Shown piece by piece: positions 42,654 to 51,077 of a DNA stretch of 55,608 nucleotides; the first letter of the stretch is position 1; each line of letters opens with the position of its first letter. The position numbers were made by a program, and so were the translations under genes. The stretch is taken from assembly GCA_045595285.1 (NCBI GenBank), contig JAZOAC010000122.1, positions 1 through 55,608 of the forward strand. The letters run 5' to 3'. Under the pieces are notes generated by a model. The model saw only the letters and a list, made by a program, of their open reading frames with translations, did not search any database and had not been told where the DNA came from. The stretch comes from UBA1731 sp045595285 (GTDB lineage: Bacteria; Verrucomicrobiota; Kiritimatiellia; RFP12; UBA1067).

Positions 42654-44764
42654 GTTGACCTTGTGTGAAGAGTGACGCAAACCGTTGCGCCCAGTCCGGG
42701 CGAACTGATGATATCGACTTGGCCTTTGAAGGACTCGGCCCGTTCGCTGACGCCAAGAAGTCCGAAGTGTCCCTCTCCGACGCCTGGATGGTGCAGCGGA
42801 TCAAATCCTATGCCGTCATCCTTTACTTCGATTGTGAGAATGTCGCCTTCAAGCCGTCCTCTGACGGAGATGTGCCGTGCGGTGCCGTGCAGCGAGGCGT
42901 TCACGGCAAGTTCACGGACGATGCACAGAACTGCGTGGAAAGCGTTGTCCGGCAGTTTCCGCCGCGACACCTCGAAGTTGACGGAGAGTTCGGCGTCGCC
43001 GATGTGCGGCTCGACCGTGCGCCGGATGGCGAGTGCGGCATCGGACTCCTCAAGGGCGTTGTTGCGAAGATCCCAAAGGCAGTTGCGCAGATCCTTCCGG
43101 CACGAGAGAAGCGTCTGCCTGGCGATGTCGAGGAAGTTTTTTATCCGCGAAGGATCTTGCCGTCTCGCCTGTTCCGCCGCATCTATCTGGAAGGATACGC
43201 CGGTAAGCGTCTGCGAAAGCGCATCATGAATCTCAACCGCGAGTCTTGTGCGTTCGGCGATGCGAAGCTCCGCGCCATCGCGGGCGATTCGTTCCCTCGC
43301 CAGTTGGCGGCTGCGCCGTTCTACGATTCTGTTAAGGGTGCGGTTCCATATCACAAATCCGACGAGCGCGGCAAAAAGCGAGCCTATTACGACGAGAAGC
43401 TTCGCGGGCGTCCACCACGGCGGCCTGCTTATGATCTCCACATCGCCGGGACGGCGGAGAACGAGAGTCAGTCCCTTGATTCTAGGAAAGACGACATTGG
43501 GATTCCAGTTTTGAACGTCAAACACGCATACGCCGATGACGGAGACCACACTGTTGATCTCCAGCCCGTCGAGCGCCGTCGGACAGGAGCTCGCGTCGAC
43601 CGGAATGATGTTGTCGTCGCATGAAAGGAGCATGCGCGCCGCCGGGTCGTTCGGAGGCGACAGAGACCGCACGTTGCCGGTTATGCGGAACAACGTTCCC
43701 TGCTGGCGCGGATTGAACTTCCGTTCGCCCAGTTCGTTGAACAGCAGGCTTTGCACAGTGACGTCTTTCGGTTCGGCGGTGAAATTTTCTTTTGTGTCGG
43801 GAAGCGGTTTCCATACCGCCTGCATGAGATTGATATGGAAAAGATCCGTGGCCGGCAGTCCGACCGCGGCGATGTTTGAGCCGCAGGGCGGCAGTTCTCC
43901 GTCGGCAAGCTCCACCTTTACGGCATTCCCGGACTTAGTGCGTATCATCATGACGTTCCCGCCCCATATCGCGAGAACGGTCCCGTCAATCCGTCGCCGT
44001 CCGATTTTCGAAATTTCCGCGGCTCTGACATGCCGCGGGTTGTCGATGTGCGGTACCGAAAAGGGGTCTTCCGGCGGATGTCTTAAGATACGGATGTCGT
44101 CCGGTCCGGAGATTGAGAGTCGATGACCCAGGAATATCCGGCGTCCGCTTCCGTTCGGCGTACATATCCCGGTCGCGACAATTTCCGCGCCGATGAGCTT
44201 CGACAGTTTCATCCGTTGATGCGAGCGTTCCGATATGGAGGCGTAGATTGTGCATTCTCCCGCATTCAGAGCGAGATACTGGCAGCGGGGGTCTATCTCA
44301 TCGCGAAAGGCAAGCGTGACATATCCCTTGACGGAGACCCGCATATAGTCGTATTTGCCGCGAGGGATCATTTCCGGATCTGCGGTTGTGACGGGAGGAA
44401 TCGGCTTGCGTCCGACGGTTTCAGTTGCATTGCACTTGGCGTAGAGTTCGTGATCTATGTTGATGTCGGTCACGCCGCGCCAACGGACGATGTCTCCCGG
44501 GCTGTATGTGAAGGATTGCGGATTGTCCTCGGCATACAGAATTATGCCGCCGGAATCGTCGCTGACAAAGAACGCACAGCCCGTGATGCCGGTATGTTTC
44601 TGAAGCACCTGAGCGGTAAGGTCGAAACTCATTCCCGCTTTCGCCTCGGTCTCGGACAGTCTGCGCAGTTCCGCCGCTGTTCTCAAAACGGTGTTTGTCC
44701 GCGTCTGCCCTGACATAGGGCAGACGCAAAACAGAACCGTTGCCGCTGCGACTAGTTTCTTCAT
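42650..44764 (-). CDS. NarL-type sensor histidine kinase with OB-fold-like sensor region
   Basis: 704 residues. A signal peptide or anchor (MKKLVAAATVLFCVCPMSG), then about 430 extracytoplasmic residues in which beta-rich segments repeat: CAFFVSDDSGGIILYAED with SPGDIVRWRG, DGTVLAIWGGNVMMIRT, and FRITGNVRSLSPP with INSVVSVIGVCVF; I read these as about three OB-fold-like modules. One membrane helix near 456-474, a HisKA_3 domain with phospho-acceptor His near 513 (LAVEIHDALSQ), and a GHKL ATPase (ELAVNASLHG; DDGIGFD; GLLGVSERA). Senses an external ligand, possibly glycan-derived. The start at 44764 is set by the adjacent -10. Confidence 0.93.
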   Translation of the reverse strand: MKKLVAAATVLFCVCPMSGQTRTNTVLRTAAELRRLSETEAKAGMSFDLTAQVLQKHTGITGCAFFVSDDSGGIILYAEDNPQSFTYSPGDIVRWRGVTDINIDHELYAKCNATETVGRKPIPPVTTADPEMIPRGKYDYMRVSVKGYVTLAFRDEIDPRCQYLALNAGECTIYASISERSHQRMKLSKLIGAEIVATGICTPNGSGRRIFLGHRLSISGPDDIRILRHPPEDPFSVPHIDNPRHVRAAEISKIGRRRIDGTVLAIWGGNVMMIRTKSGNAVKVELADGELPPCGSNIAAVGLPATDLFHINLMQAVWKPLPDTKENFTAEPKDVTVQSLLFNELGERKFNPRQQGTLFRITGNVRSLSPPNDPAARMLLSCDDNIIPVDASSCPTALDGLEINSVVSVIGVCVFDVQNWNPNVVFPRIKGLTLVLRRPGDVEIISRPPWWTPAKLLVVIGSLFAALVGFVIWNRTLNRIVERRSRQLARERIARDGAELRIAERTRLAVEIHDALSQTLTGVSFQIDAAEQARRQDPSRIKNFLDIARQTLLSCRKDLRNCLWDLRNNALEESDAALAIRRTVEPHIGDAELSVNFEVSRRKLPDNAFHAVLCIVRELAVNASLHGTARHISVRGRLEGDILTIEVKDDGIGFDPLHHPGVGEGHFGLLGVSERAESFKGQVDIISSPGLGATVCVTLHTRST

Positions 44765-44772
44765 TGACGCGC

Positions 44773-44781
44773 ATTTTATCA
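44773..44781 (-). promoter_or_regulatory. Extended -10 promoter of the kinase gene, nearly leaderless
   Basis: TGATAAAAT on the minus strand (44781 to 44773), followed by eight bases and the ATG at 44764. Leader of about two bases. Confidence 0.6.
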
Positions 44782-44840
44782 AAATCTCCCGTAAATTACG
44801 GAAACTGCTTCTAATGCCCGTTCGGGCATCTTTTGATATT

Positions 44841-44852
44841 CACAATGTTGTG
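44841..44852. promoter_or_regulatory. Inverted repeat CACAA-TG-TTGTG
   Basis: A 5-bp inverted repeat just upstream of a TGATAAATT box (44851-44859) that could be the extended -10 of the plus-strand gene at 44899, whose leader would be about 33 bases with AAAGG eight bases before the ATG. It may be the response-regulator site in this divergent promoter region. Confidence 0.4.
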
Positions 44853-44898
44853 ATAAATTGATAGGCGAAATTTTCCATAAAGAAGAAAGGATCAGCTT

Positions 44899-46326
44899 AT
44901 GCGTAGTCTATTTCTCGTGATGTCTGCGGCTGCATGTGCGGTAATGCCGTCAATTACATATGCAGAACAGAAGACGATTTCGCCCGGAGAGACTGTGATT
45001 GTCGCCGGTCCGGATATTTCGTCGTGGGCGGCGGCGGATATCGACATAGGCGCAGGCGCGACGCTGCTGTTCAGTGAGCCTACGGAGCATGTCGAGTTTA
45101 AGGGGAAAATAACCGGTTCAGGGCATTTTGTGGCCAGTTCGGCTGTGACAACGACAAAGCCATATGAATTCAAAATGAATGGTGATGCAACCGGATTTAC
45201 CGGAGGCTTTTTCTATACAAACGTGCTTGCCCGAATCGTAACGCCGACTTCGGTAGGTGACAGCGCAAAGATAACCATCTATGTAGTATACAATACCGGT
45301 GACGGAGCTAAATCACACTTCTTCGGTCCTGCCGCCGGGAAACCGGACTATATTTATCGAAATCCGCTTGATTTGAGTGTCGGGCCTAACAAAGGTTTAG
45401 TGGTAAACGCCCGTACGGTGTTGGCAGGAGATATCATTCATCGTGCAGGTGTCATTCATGGTCCGGGGAGGATCACGGGCAATATTACAACTCATGCTTT
45501 GACGATCACCTTTGCTAACGATCTTACTGTGGAGGGCTCGTGTTCTGCTACGGCAACCGGCGCACAAATTGCCAATGCCAATACAATTTACCTGAAAGGC
45601 AAGACATATGGTTTTTCTCAATTCAGCGTCATCAACTGCAACTATCCTGTCTATCTTGAAGACGCCAACCTTTTTGGTGAGAATGTCGTTCTCCAGATGG
45701 GCGCAAACTTTTCAGGTGCTGGAAACCATTCGGGGAGACTTGAACTTAATGGACACAGCCAGATTTTTAAGCGGGCATGCTTTTGCAGTTACTTCAGTTC
45801 AACATCAGATGCAGATTTGAAAACTGTAGGAGGCATAGGCAATACAGGCACTCCAGCGACAATTACATTTGCCAACAATGACTCCGCCCAATGGTTTTAC
45901 GGGCGACTTGACGGTCACCTTTCCGTTAGGGTGTCAGGAACGTCGATGATTGGTTTCAGTGTTCCGACAAATTCCATGGATGGAACGATTACCCATTCTG
46001 GGGAGCGCGGCGGCAGTGGCAGTATTGTGATGGGAGGCGCTTGGCCGAATTTGAAGAAGATAGAGTCGGTGAATGGTGGGCTTGTCGATATCCGCAATTC
46101 GGTAACCATCAATCCTAAAGCGACGATCGACATTGACGGCTCTTCCCAGATAAAGGTACAGGACGGATTCACTCTGACGGTTCGCACATTGAGGATCAAT
46201 GGGGTGGAACTGCCGGTAGGAACATATGATAAATCTTCCTTGACCGTTGGCAGGTATTTTAACAGCTTTGGAGCTGGTTCTATTCAGGTAACGGGAGCTC
46301 CGGGCTTTAAAGTGTTGATCAAATGA
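44899..46326 (+). CDS. Secreted beta-rich surface protein, unknown function
   Basis: 475 residues with a signal peptide (MRSLFLVMSAAACAVMPS). The remainder is rich in Gly, Thr, Ser and Asn with short alternating strands typical of a parallel beta-helix or autotransporter-like passenger (GPGRITGNITTHALTITFAN; VEGSCSATATGAQIAN). The end, LRINGVELPVGTYDKSSL then GAGSIQVTG, matches the NGVxLPxGTY...GxGxIxV closing motif of secreted repeat proteins in this bacterial group (recognised from memory). Base composition is lower in GC than its neighbours, suggesting transfer. First gene of the six-gene glycan run; may bind the substrate or sit on the surface. Confidence 0.75.
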   Translation: MRSLFLVMSAAACAVMPSITYAEQKTISPGETVIVAGPDISSWAAADIDIGAGATLLFSEPTEHVEFKGKITGSGHFVASSAVTTTKPYEFKMNGDATGFTGGFFYTNVLARIVTPTSVGDSAKITIYVVYNTGDGAKSHFFGPAAGKPDYIYRNPLDLSVGPNKGLVVNARTVLAGDIIHRAGVIHGPGRITGNITTHALTITFANDLTVEGSCSATATGAQIANANTIYLKGKTYGFSQFSVINCNYPVYLEDANLFGENVVLQMGANFSGAGNHSGRLELNGHSQIFKRACFCSYFSSTSDADLKTVGGIGNTGTPATITFANNDSAQWFYGRLDGHLSVRVSGTSMIGFSVPTNSMDGTITHSGERGGSGSIVMGGAWPNLKKIESVNGGLVDIRNSVTINPKATIDIDGSSQIKVQDGFTLTVRTLRINGVELPVGTYDKSSLTVGRYFNSFGAGSIQVTGAPGFKVLIK

Positions 46327-46349
46327 TTAAGTTAAGTAAGGACAGTTCA

Positions 46350-48623
46350 ATGAAATTCAATGTTAGTCAGATTGCAGTGATTCTCGCCGCCTTGGCTTGT
46401 CCGTGGCTTGCCGTCGGCGATGTTGTGCTGGTGAAGGACGGCAAAGCATGCGCCGAGATCGTGTTGCCGAAGGATGCATGGGATGTGGAGAAGTACGCTG
46501 CGGAGGAGTTTGTCCATTTCCTTAAAAAGTCAACAGGCGCAGAGCTGCCTGTTGTCCGCATGGGAGACGAGAAGCAGAGTGCGGCGAAGGTCTTGATCGG
46601 ACGAGCCGCCGCATTGGATTCACTGCCGCAGTGGAAAGGACGCGTCATTTCCACGGATGGCGTGCTGAAAATTGCAGGAGGGGATGACAAGTCGTTTTCG
46701 CGCAAGTCTAACGGTCGTGCCTGCGGAACCTTGTATGCCGTATATGAATTTTTTGACCGTGAGCTGAATCTCAAGTTTCTCTGGCCTGACGATGAAGGCG
46801 GCGGAACGGCCATCGACAGCCGCAGGAGCGTGGTTGTAAAAGATTGCGATTATATGTACACTCCTCCGTTCGAGAGCGTGAACATCCGTCATCTTCCCGT
46901 CGAGTATGTGCGCCGTGCGGCCAGGGTTGTGGCCTCTCCCGTGCGTTATCCCGAAGGCGGCGGCGGACATGCTTTCGTGAAGTGGTTCAAGAAGTATGGT
47001 GAGAGTCATCCTGATTTCTTTGAAATGCTCAACGGCAAACGCAATGTCCAATCCGGCACTTCTATGTGTGTCGCCAATCCTGCATTTCATAATGAGATAG
47101 TGCGAATCTGGCGCGAAGCCTGCAAGAAGAATCCGAAGATAAAATATGATATAAATGCCTGCGAGAATGATACTGCCGGGCGGTGCACATGTCCGATGTG
47201 TATAGCCTGGAACGATCCTGGCGTCGATCCGGCAAAGGATGTCAGCGCCAGATATGCGCGGTTCTACAAAGCGCTCTACGATCTGGCGTCGAAGACCGAC
47301 CCGTCGGTTCGCGTGTTCGGCTATGCGTACGCAAACTACAAGAACGCACCGCGCGGCGTGATCTTGCCGGAGAATGTGAACATCTCATATGTGCCGGACT
47401 CCGATCATCCTTTTGACGAGGCGACACGCAAGCGCGTCATCGGCGGAATCAAGGGCTGGCAGAAGACCGGCTGCACGCTCAACTACCGCCCGAATCTCCT
47501 TGACGGCTATACTATGCCGCATGAGATATCGACCGACTACTACACCGAGTTCCAGGAGATGCGCAAGGCCAGGATGAAGCGCATCGACGTGGACGGACCG
47601 AATCCCACGTTTGGTACTCAGGGCCCGTTCCTTTACATACTCTGCAGAATGATGGTGCGGCCGGACATGTCGCTTAACGCGCTGATGGATGAATACTGCT
47701 CGGCCTTCGGCCCTGCAAAGGATGCGGTTCGCGACTATTGGGGATTCTGGGCGCGGTATGTAATCGAACATGCGAAGGAGTTTCACGAGATTCCGGTGGA
47801 GCACAACAAGCTTTTCCATTGTGTCCACTACGGCTTCCAGTATGCATTCTACGCTCATATGCTCTTCCCGGAAAAATTGCTGAAGGAGGGCTTCAGGTAT
47901 CTGAATCTCGCAAAGGAACTTGCGAAAGGATCGCCTGAACATCTCAAGCGCGTCGAGTTCCTTGTTGCGGGCCTTGAGCATGCGATTCTCTGCTCGCGCA
48001 CATGCGCGGTATGCGCCGATGAATCCACGCGGAATCCCGAGCGCCAGGCGGCCATAGACGCCGTGCACGCGTTCAGGAAGACTGCGCCGAAGTGGCTGTT
48101 CAATCCGAAAGGGTATGCGTTGCGTCCATGGTTCAACGAGCCTGCCGCCTGGACGCTCCATGAGGTCGACCCCGAGCGCATCGTCAAGATTCCGGTCAAA
48201 TGGAGAGTGAAGACTGATCCGGACGACAAGGGAATTTCGCTCGGATACGACAAGGCGGATTTCAACGACAGCGCGTGGGAATGGGGGCTTACCGATCGTT
48301 ATCTGGAGATGCAGAACTTCGGTTCGGGTTATGTCCACGCCTGGTACCGCACTGTGATAGACGTTCCCGCCAGGTTTGCGGGATGCAAGACGACGATCCG
48401 TTTCGGACGCGTGGACGAGAGCTGCCGGGTGTTCATCAACGGACGCGAGGCGGCGAGCTTCAAATGGAATCCGCGGAAGGATTTCAGTACCATGAACTAT
48501 CCGATGTCGTTTGACGTTACGGGATTCATCAAGGCCGGAGAGAGGAACGTCATCTCGGTCAAACTGACCAATCAGTCGGGAAGCGGCGGCCTTTGGCAGC
48601 CTGTTGAACTCAGATTTGAGTAA
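46350..48623 (+). CDS. DUF4838-type glycosidase-like secreted protein
   Basis: 757 residues; signal peptide VSQIAVILAALACPWLAVG. The N-terminus resembles the alpha-glucuronidase GH67 N-terminal fold (YAAEEFVHFLKKSTGAELPV; KVLIGRAAALDSLPQW). The central DUF4838 region has CENDTAGRCTCPMCIAWND, a cysteine cluster likely to bind metal, and YVPDSDHPFDEAT and IDVDGPNPTFGTQG. The C-terminal 120 residues form a GH2-type sugar-binding jelly roll (HAWYRTVIDVPARFAG). AAGGA lies seven bases before the ATG at 46350; an ATG at 46323 overlapping the previous stop is possible. A role in uronic-acid-containing glycan cleavage is inferred. Confidence 0.85.
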   Translation: MKFNVSQIAVILAALACPWLAVGDVVLVKDGKACAEIVLPKDAWDVEKYAAEEFVHFLKKSTGAELPVVRMGDEKQSAAKVLIGRAAALDSLPQWKGRVISTDGVLKIAGGDDKSFSRKSNGRACGTLYAVYEFFDRELNLKFLWPDDEGGGTAIDSRRSVVVKDCDYMYTPPFESVNIRHLPVEYVRRAARVVASPVRYPEGGGGHAFVKWFKKYGESHPDFFEMLNGKRNVQSGTSMCVANPAFHNEIVRIWREACKKNPKIKYDINACENDTAGRCTCPMCIAWNDPGVDPAKDVSARYARFYKALYDLASKTDPSVRVFGYAYANYKNAPRGVILPENVNISYVPDSDHPFDEATRKRVIGGIKGWQKTGCTLNYRPNLLDGYTMPHEISTDYYTEFQEMRKARMKRIDVDGPNPTFGTQGPFLYILCRMMVRPDMSLNALMDEYCSAFGPAKDAVRDYWGFWARYVIEHAKEFHEIPVEHNKLFHCVHYGFQYAFYAHMLFPEKLLKEGFRYLNLAKELAKGSPEHLKRVEFLVAGLEHAILCSRTCAVCADESTRNPERQAAIDAVHAFRKTAPKWLFNPKGYALRPWFNEPAAWTLHEVDPERIVKIPVKWRVKTDPDDKGISLGYDKADFNDSAWEWGLTDRYLEMQNFGSGYVHAWYRTVIDVPARFAGCKTTIRFGRVDESCRVFINGREAASFKWNPRKDFSTMNYPMSFDVTGFIKAGERNVISVKLTNQSGSGGLWQPVELRFE

Positions 48624-48660
48624 TAAGTATCAGAAATGTCAGGAAAGGATTTTACTGGAA

Positions 48661-49845
48661 ATGAAAAGAAGAGAATTTATTTCAATGGGAGCATCTGCAC
48701 TTGCATGTTCCCTGGTATCCGGCAATACCGCAGTGCAGAACCTGTCAGAAAGTTCCGCGTGTGTGATTCCTGAGCGGTTCAAGAACCATCCGCTTTTCAC
48801 GACTCCGCATTGCGGCATCAACTTTGGGTTTCTTGCCAGACGCGGGTATTATTCCCGTCCTGAAGTGCGTAAGCAGCCGGCTCTTATTCGTAAAGCAGGC
48901 CCGAACTGGGTAACGCTTAATACTCATTTTTGCCAAGAGACGTTTTCCAGCCGTAAGGTGTTTCTGGATTTCGACTGGTCGTCGGGCGAGCGCGAACTCG
49001 TGGATATGATCAAGGCGTTGCATGGCGAAGGTATTCGTGTAATGCTTAAGCCTTGCCTTACATCGCTTGATTCGGCATGGATGGGTGCTGTAACTTTCCC
49101 ATGGCCGAGCGAGCAGCAGATTCAAGGTGTGCGGCAACGTTATGCCGAGGAATGGTTTGACTCGCTGCGTGAATGTCTTTCATATTTCGGAGATATAGCT
49201 CAAGAGACGGGATGTGAAGCTTTCATTGCAGGTGCTGAATATAACGGCACCACGAAGTTTGATGCCGAATGGCGCAAGACCATCGCCCATGTGCGCAAGC
49301 ACTTTGACGGCCCTGTCACCTACGAGTTCATGCCGCGCGAACCGTCAGAGCGCCCGCTTAAGTGGTTCAATGATCTGGATTTTCTGGCGCTCAGTACATA
49401 TCCGTCAGGAGTTGACGCGCCTGACGAAGTGCTATGGGATCTCGACAACTGGAAGAATCTTCCGCCAATATCCAAAGCATCTATGGAAAAGGCGCTTGCA
49501 AAGCATGTGCCGCTTGTGGAAAGTTTCGTCAAGAGATTCGGCAACAAGCCGATTGTATTCTCGGAGATTGGAACTCGCAGTTGCAGAGGTTGCGTAAATG
49601 TGCCGGGTGACTTCAAGACGGAATCGCCCTGGGATGGGCAGGAACAGGCTGATTATATGGATGCGGCATTTTCCACGTTTTCCAAAATGCCCGCATGGCT
49701 CGGGCTCTCCTGGTGGAAATGGGACGAAACTCAGCACACCCGTCACCATTATTCCCCAGATCCATTGAAGGATCGGGGCTTCACCATCTGCGGGAAACCG
49801 GCTGCCGCGGTAATGCGAAAGTGGGCAAAAGGGTGGCGGCTGTGA
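48661..49845 (+). CDS. Tat-exported GH-A clan hydrolase (GH113-like)
   Basis: 394 residues from the ATG at 48661. The start MKRREFISMGASALACSLVS is a twin-arginine signal, so the enzyme is folded before export. The body is a (beta/alpha)8 barrel resembling GH113 beta-mannanases: putative acid/base Glu in IAGAEYNGT near residue 193 and nucleophile Glu in IVFSEIGTRS near 301, with LGLSWWKWD at the end of the barrel. The gene lies between the DUF4838 and AGE genes with a 37-base spacer and a GTGA overlap, respectively. Mannosidic activity would suit an AGE epimerase neighbour; this is inference. Confidence 0.8.
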   Translation: MKRREFISMGASALACSLVSGNTAVQNLSESSACVIPERFKNHPLFTTPHCGINFGFLARRGYYSRPEVRKQPALIRKAGPNWVTLNTHFCQETFSSRKVFLDFDWSSGERELVDMIKALHGEGIRVMLKPCLTSLDSAWMGAVTFPWPSEQQIQGVRQRYAEEWFDSLRECLSYFGDIAQETGCEAFIAGAEYNGTTKFDAEWRKTIAHVRKHFDGPVTYEFMPREPSERPLKWFNDLDFLALSTYPSGVDAPDEVLWDLDNWKNLPPISKASMEKALAKHVPLVESFVKRFGNKPIVFSEIGTRSCRGCVNVPGDFKTESPWDGQEQADYMDAAFSTFSKMPAWLGLSWWKWDETQHTRHHYSPDPLKDRGFTICGKPAAAVMRKWAKGWRL

Positions 49846-51077
49846 TTTTTTCGCGTAGAGATTTTGTATTTTCGCTGCTTGCCGCAGTCGGATCCGGATG
49901 TAAAGTTTTTACGCCAGCGCAAGAATCTCTTGCCGATGTAAGGCGGCGCTATGAACGCGAGCTTTTGGGGAATGTCGTTCCGTTCTGGATGCGGCATTCC
50001 ATCGACACCACGCATGGTGGATTTCTTACCTGCCTCGATCGCGACGGAAACGTATACGATACATTCAAGCATCTCTGGATGCAGTGGCGCGAGGTTTACA
50101 TGTTTGCGGCGCTCTGGAACGCAGGATACCGTGACTCTCGCTATTTGGACGTCGCTATACACGGATTCGATTTTCTTCAGAGATGCGGCAGGCGGCCGGA
50201 CGGATCGTATCACTACATGCTTAACCGTGACGGTTCAGTCCTTTGTGACACGGACGGCGGGCAGGAGGTGTTCACGGAGAGTTTCGCCGCCATCGGCTGC
50301 GCAGAGCTCTACCGCGCGACTGGTGATGTGCGTTATAAAGAAGAAGCTTTAAATGCGTATGGCATATATCGGTGCAATACCGAGAAAGGCAGCGGTAAAT
50401 ACGATTTATTGGCCTATCCAATGATCGAACTCAATGTAGTGCAAACACTTGATGCGGCATTTGGAGGTTATGGCAAAGAGATAGACTCGTGCATCCGGCG
50501 AATCGTCCGATTTGCCCATCCCGAGAGCGGGCTGATGCTTGAACGGGCTCCGAAGGAGGGCGGTTTCGATCTTGATACGCAGTTCGGCCGATTCGTAAAT
50601 CCTGGGCATGCGCTCGAAGGGCTCTCGTTTATAATGCGGCGGCTGATGGCATCTTCGGTCTCGGACAGGAATGGCGAAATTCTCAACTTCGCATTGCGGG
50701 AAACTCGCATCATGGGCGAATTCGGATGGGACGGCGAAGAGGGCGGAATCTGGTATTTCCGGGATGCCCTCGGCAAACCCATGTCGCGCCATGAGTATTT
50801 TCTCAAGGCGTGGTGGCCGCAGACCGAGGCGGCCACTGCGATGCTCAGGGCGTACGCATTGTCCCGCGACGGGTATTTTCTCGAGTTCTTCAGGCGGATA
50901 GACGAGTTCGCCTGGCACAGATTGAAAGACCGGGATAAAGGTGAGTGGTTCGCATACGCCCCTGTCGGAGGGCGGCTCCATCATCCGTACAAAGGAAGCC
51001 GTTTCAAGGGATTCTTTCATCTCCCGCGATATCTGCTTGACTGCATACAAACCATTCGCTGGATTGAAAAGACATGA
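49842..51077 (+). CDS. N-acylglucosamine 2-epimerase family protein, exported
   Basis: 411 residues starting at a GTG that overlaps the preceding stop (GTGA) with AAAGGGTGG upstream. An FSRRDFVFSLLAAVGSGC start looks like a twin-arginine and possibly lipoprotein signal, unusual for AGE enzymes, which are normally cytoplasmic. The rest is an (alpha/alpha)6 barrel: HGGFLTCLDRDGNVYDT, KHLWMQWREVYMFAALWN, WWPQTEAATAMLRA, and KGSRFKGFFHLPRYL with the catalytic-type His. Likely epimerises at C2 of a reducing sugar or acts on mannobiose-like disaccharides; substrate unknown. Confidence 0.88.
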   Translation: MIFSRRDFVFSLLAAVGSGCKVFTPAQESLADVRRRYERELLGNVVPFWMRHSIDTTHGGFLTCLDRDGNVYDTFKHLWMQWREVYMFAALWNAGYRDSRYLDVAIHGFDFLQRCGRRPDGSYHYMLNRDGSVLCDTDGGQEVFTESFAAIGCAELYRATGDVRYKEEALNAYGIYRCNTEKGSGKYDLLAYPMIELNVVQTLDAAFGGYGKEIDSCIRRIVRFAHPESGLMLERAPKEGGFDLDTQFGRFVNPGHALEGLSFIMRRLMASSVSDRNGEILNFALRETRIMGEFGWDGEEGGIWYFRDALGKPMSRHEYFLKAWWPQTEAATAMLRAYALSRDGYFLEFFRRIDEFAWHRLKDRDKGEWFAYAPVGGRLHHPYKGSRFKGFFHLPRYLLDCIQTIRWIEKT

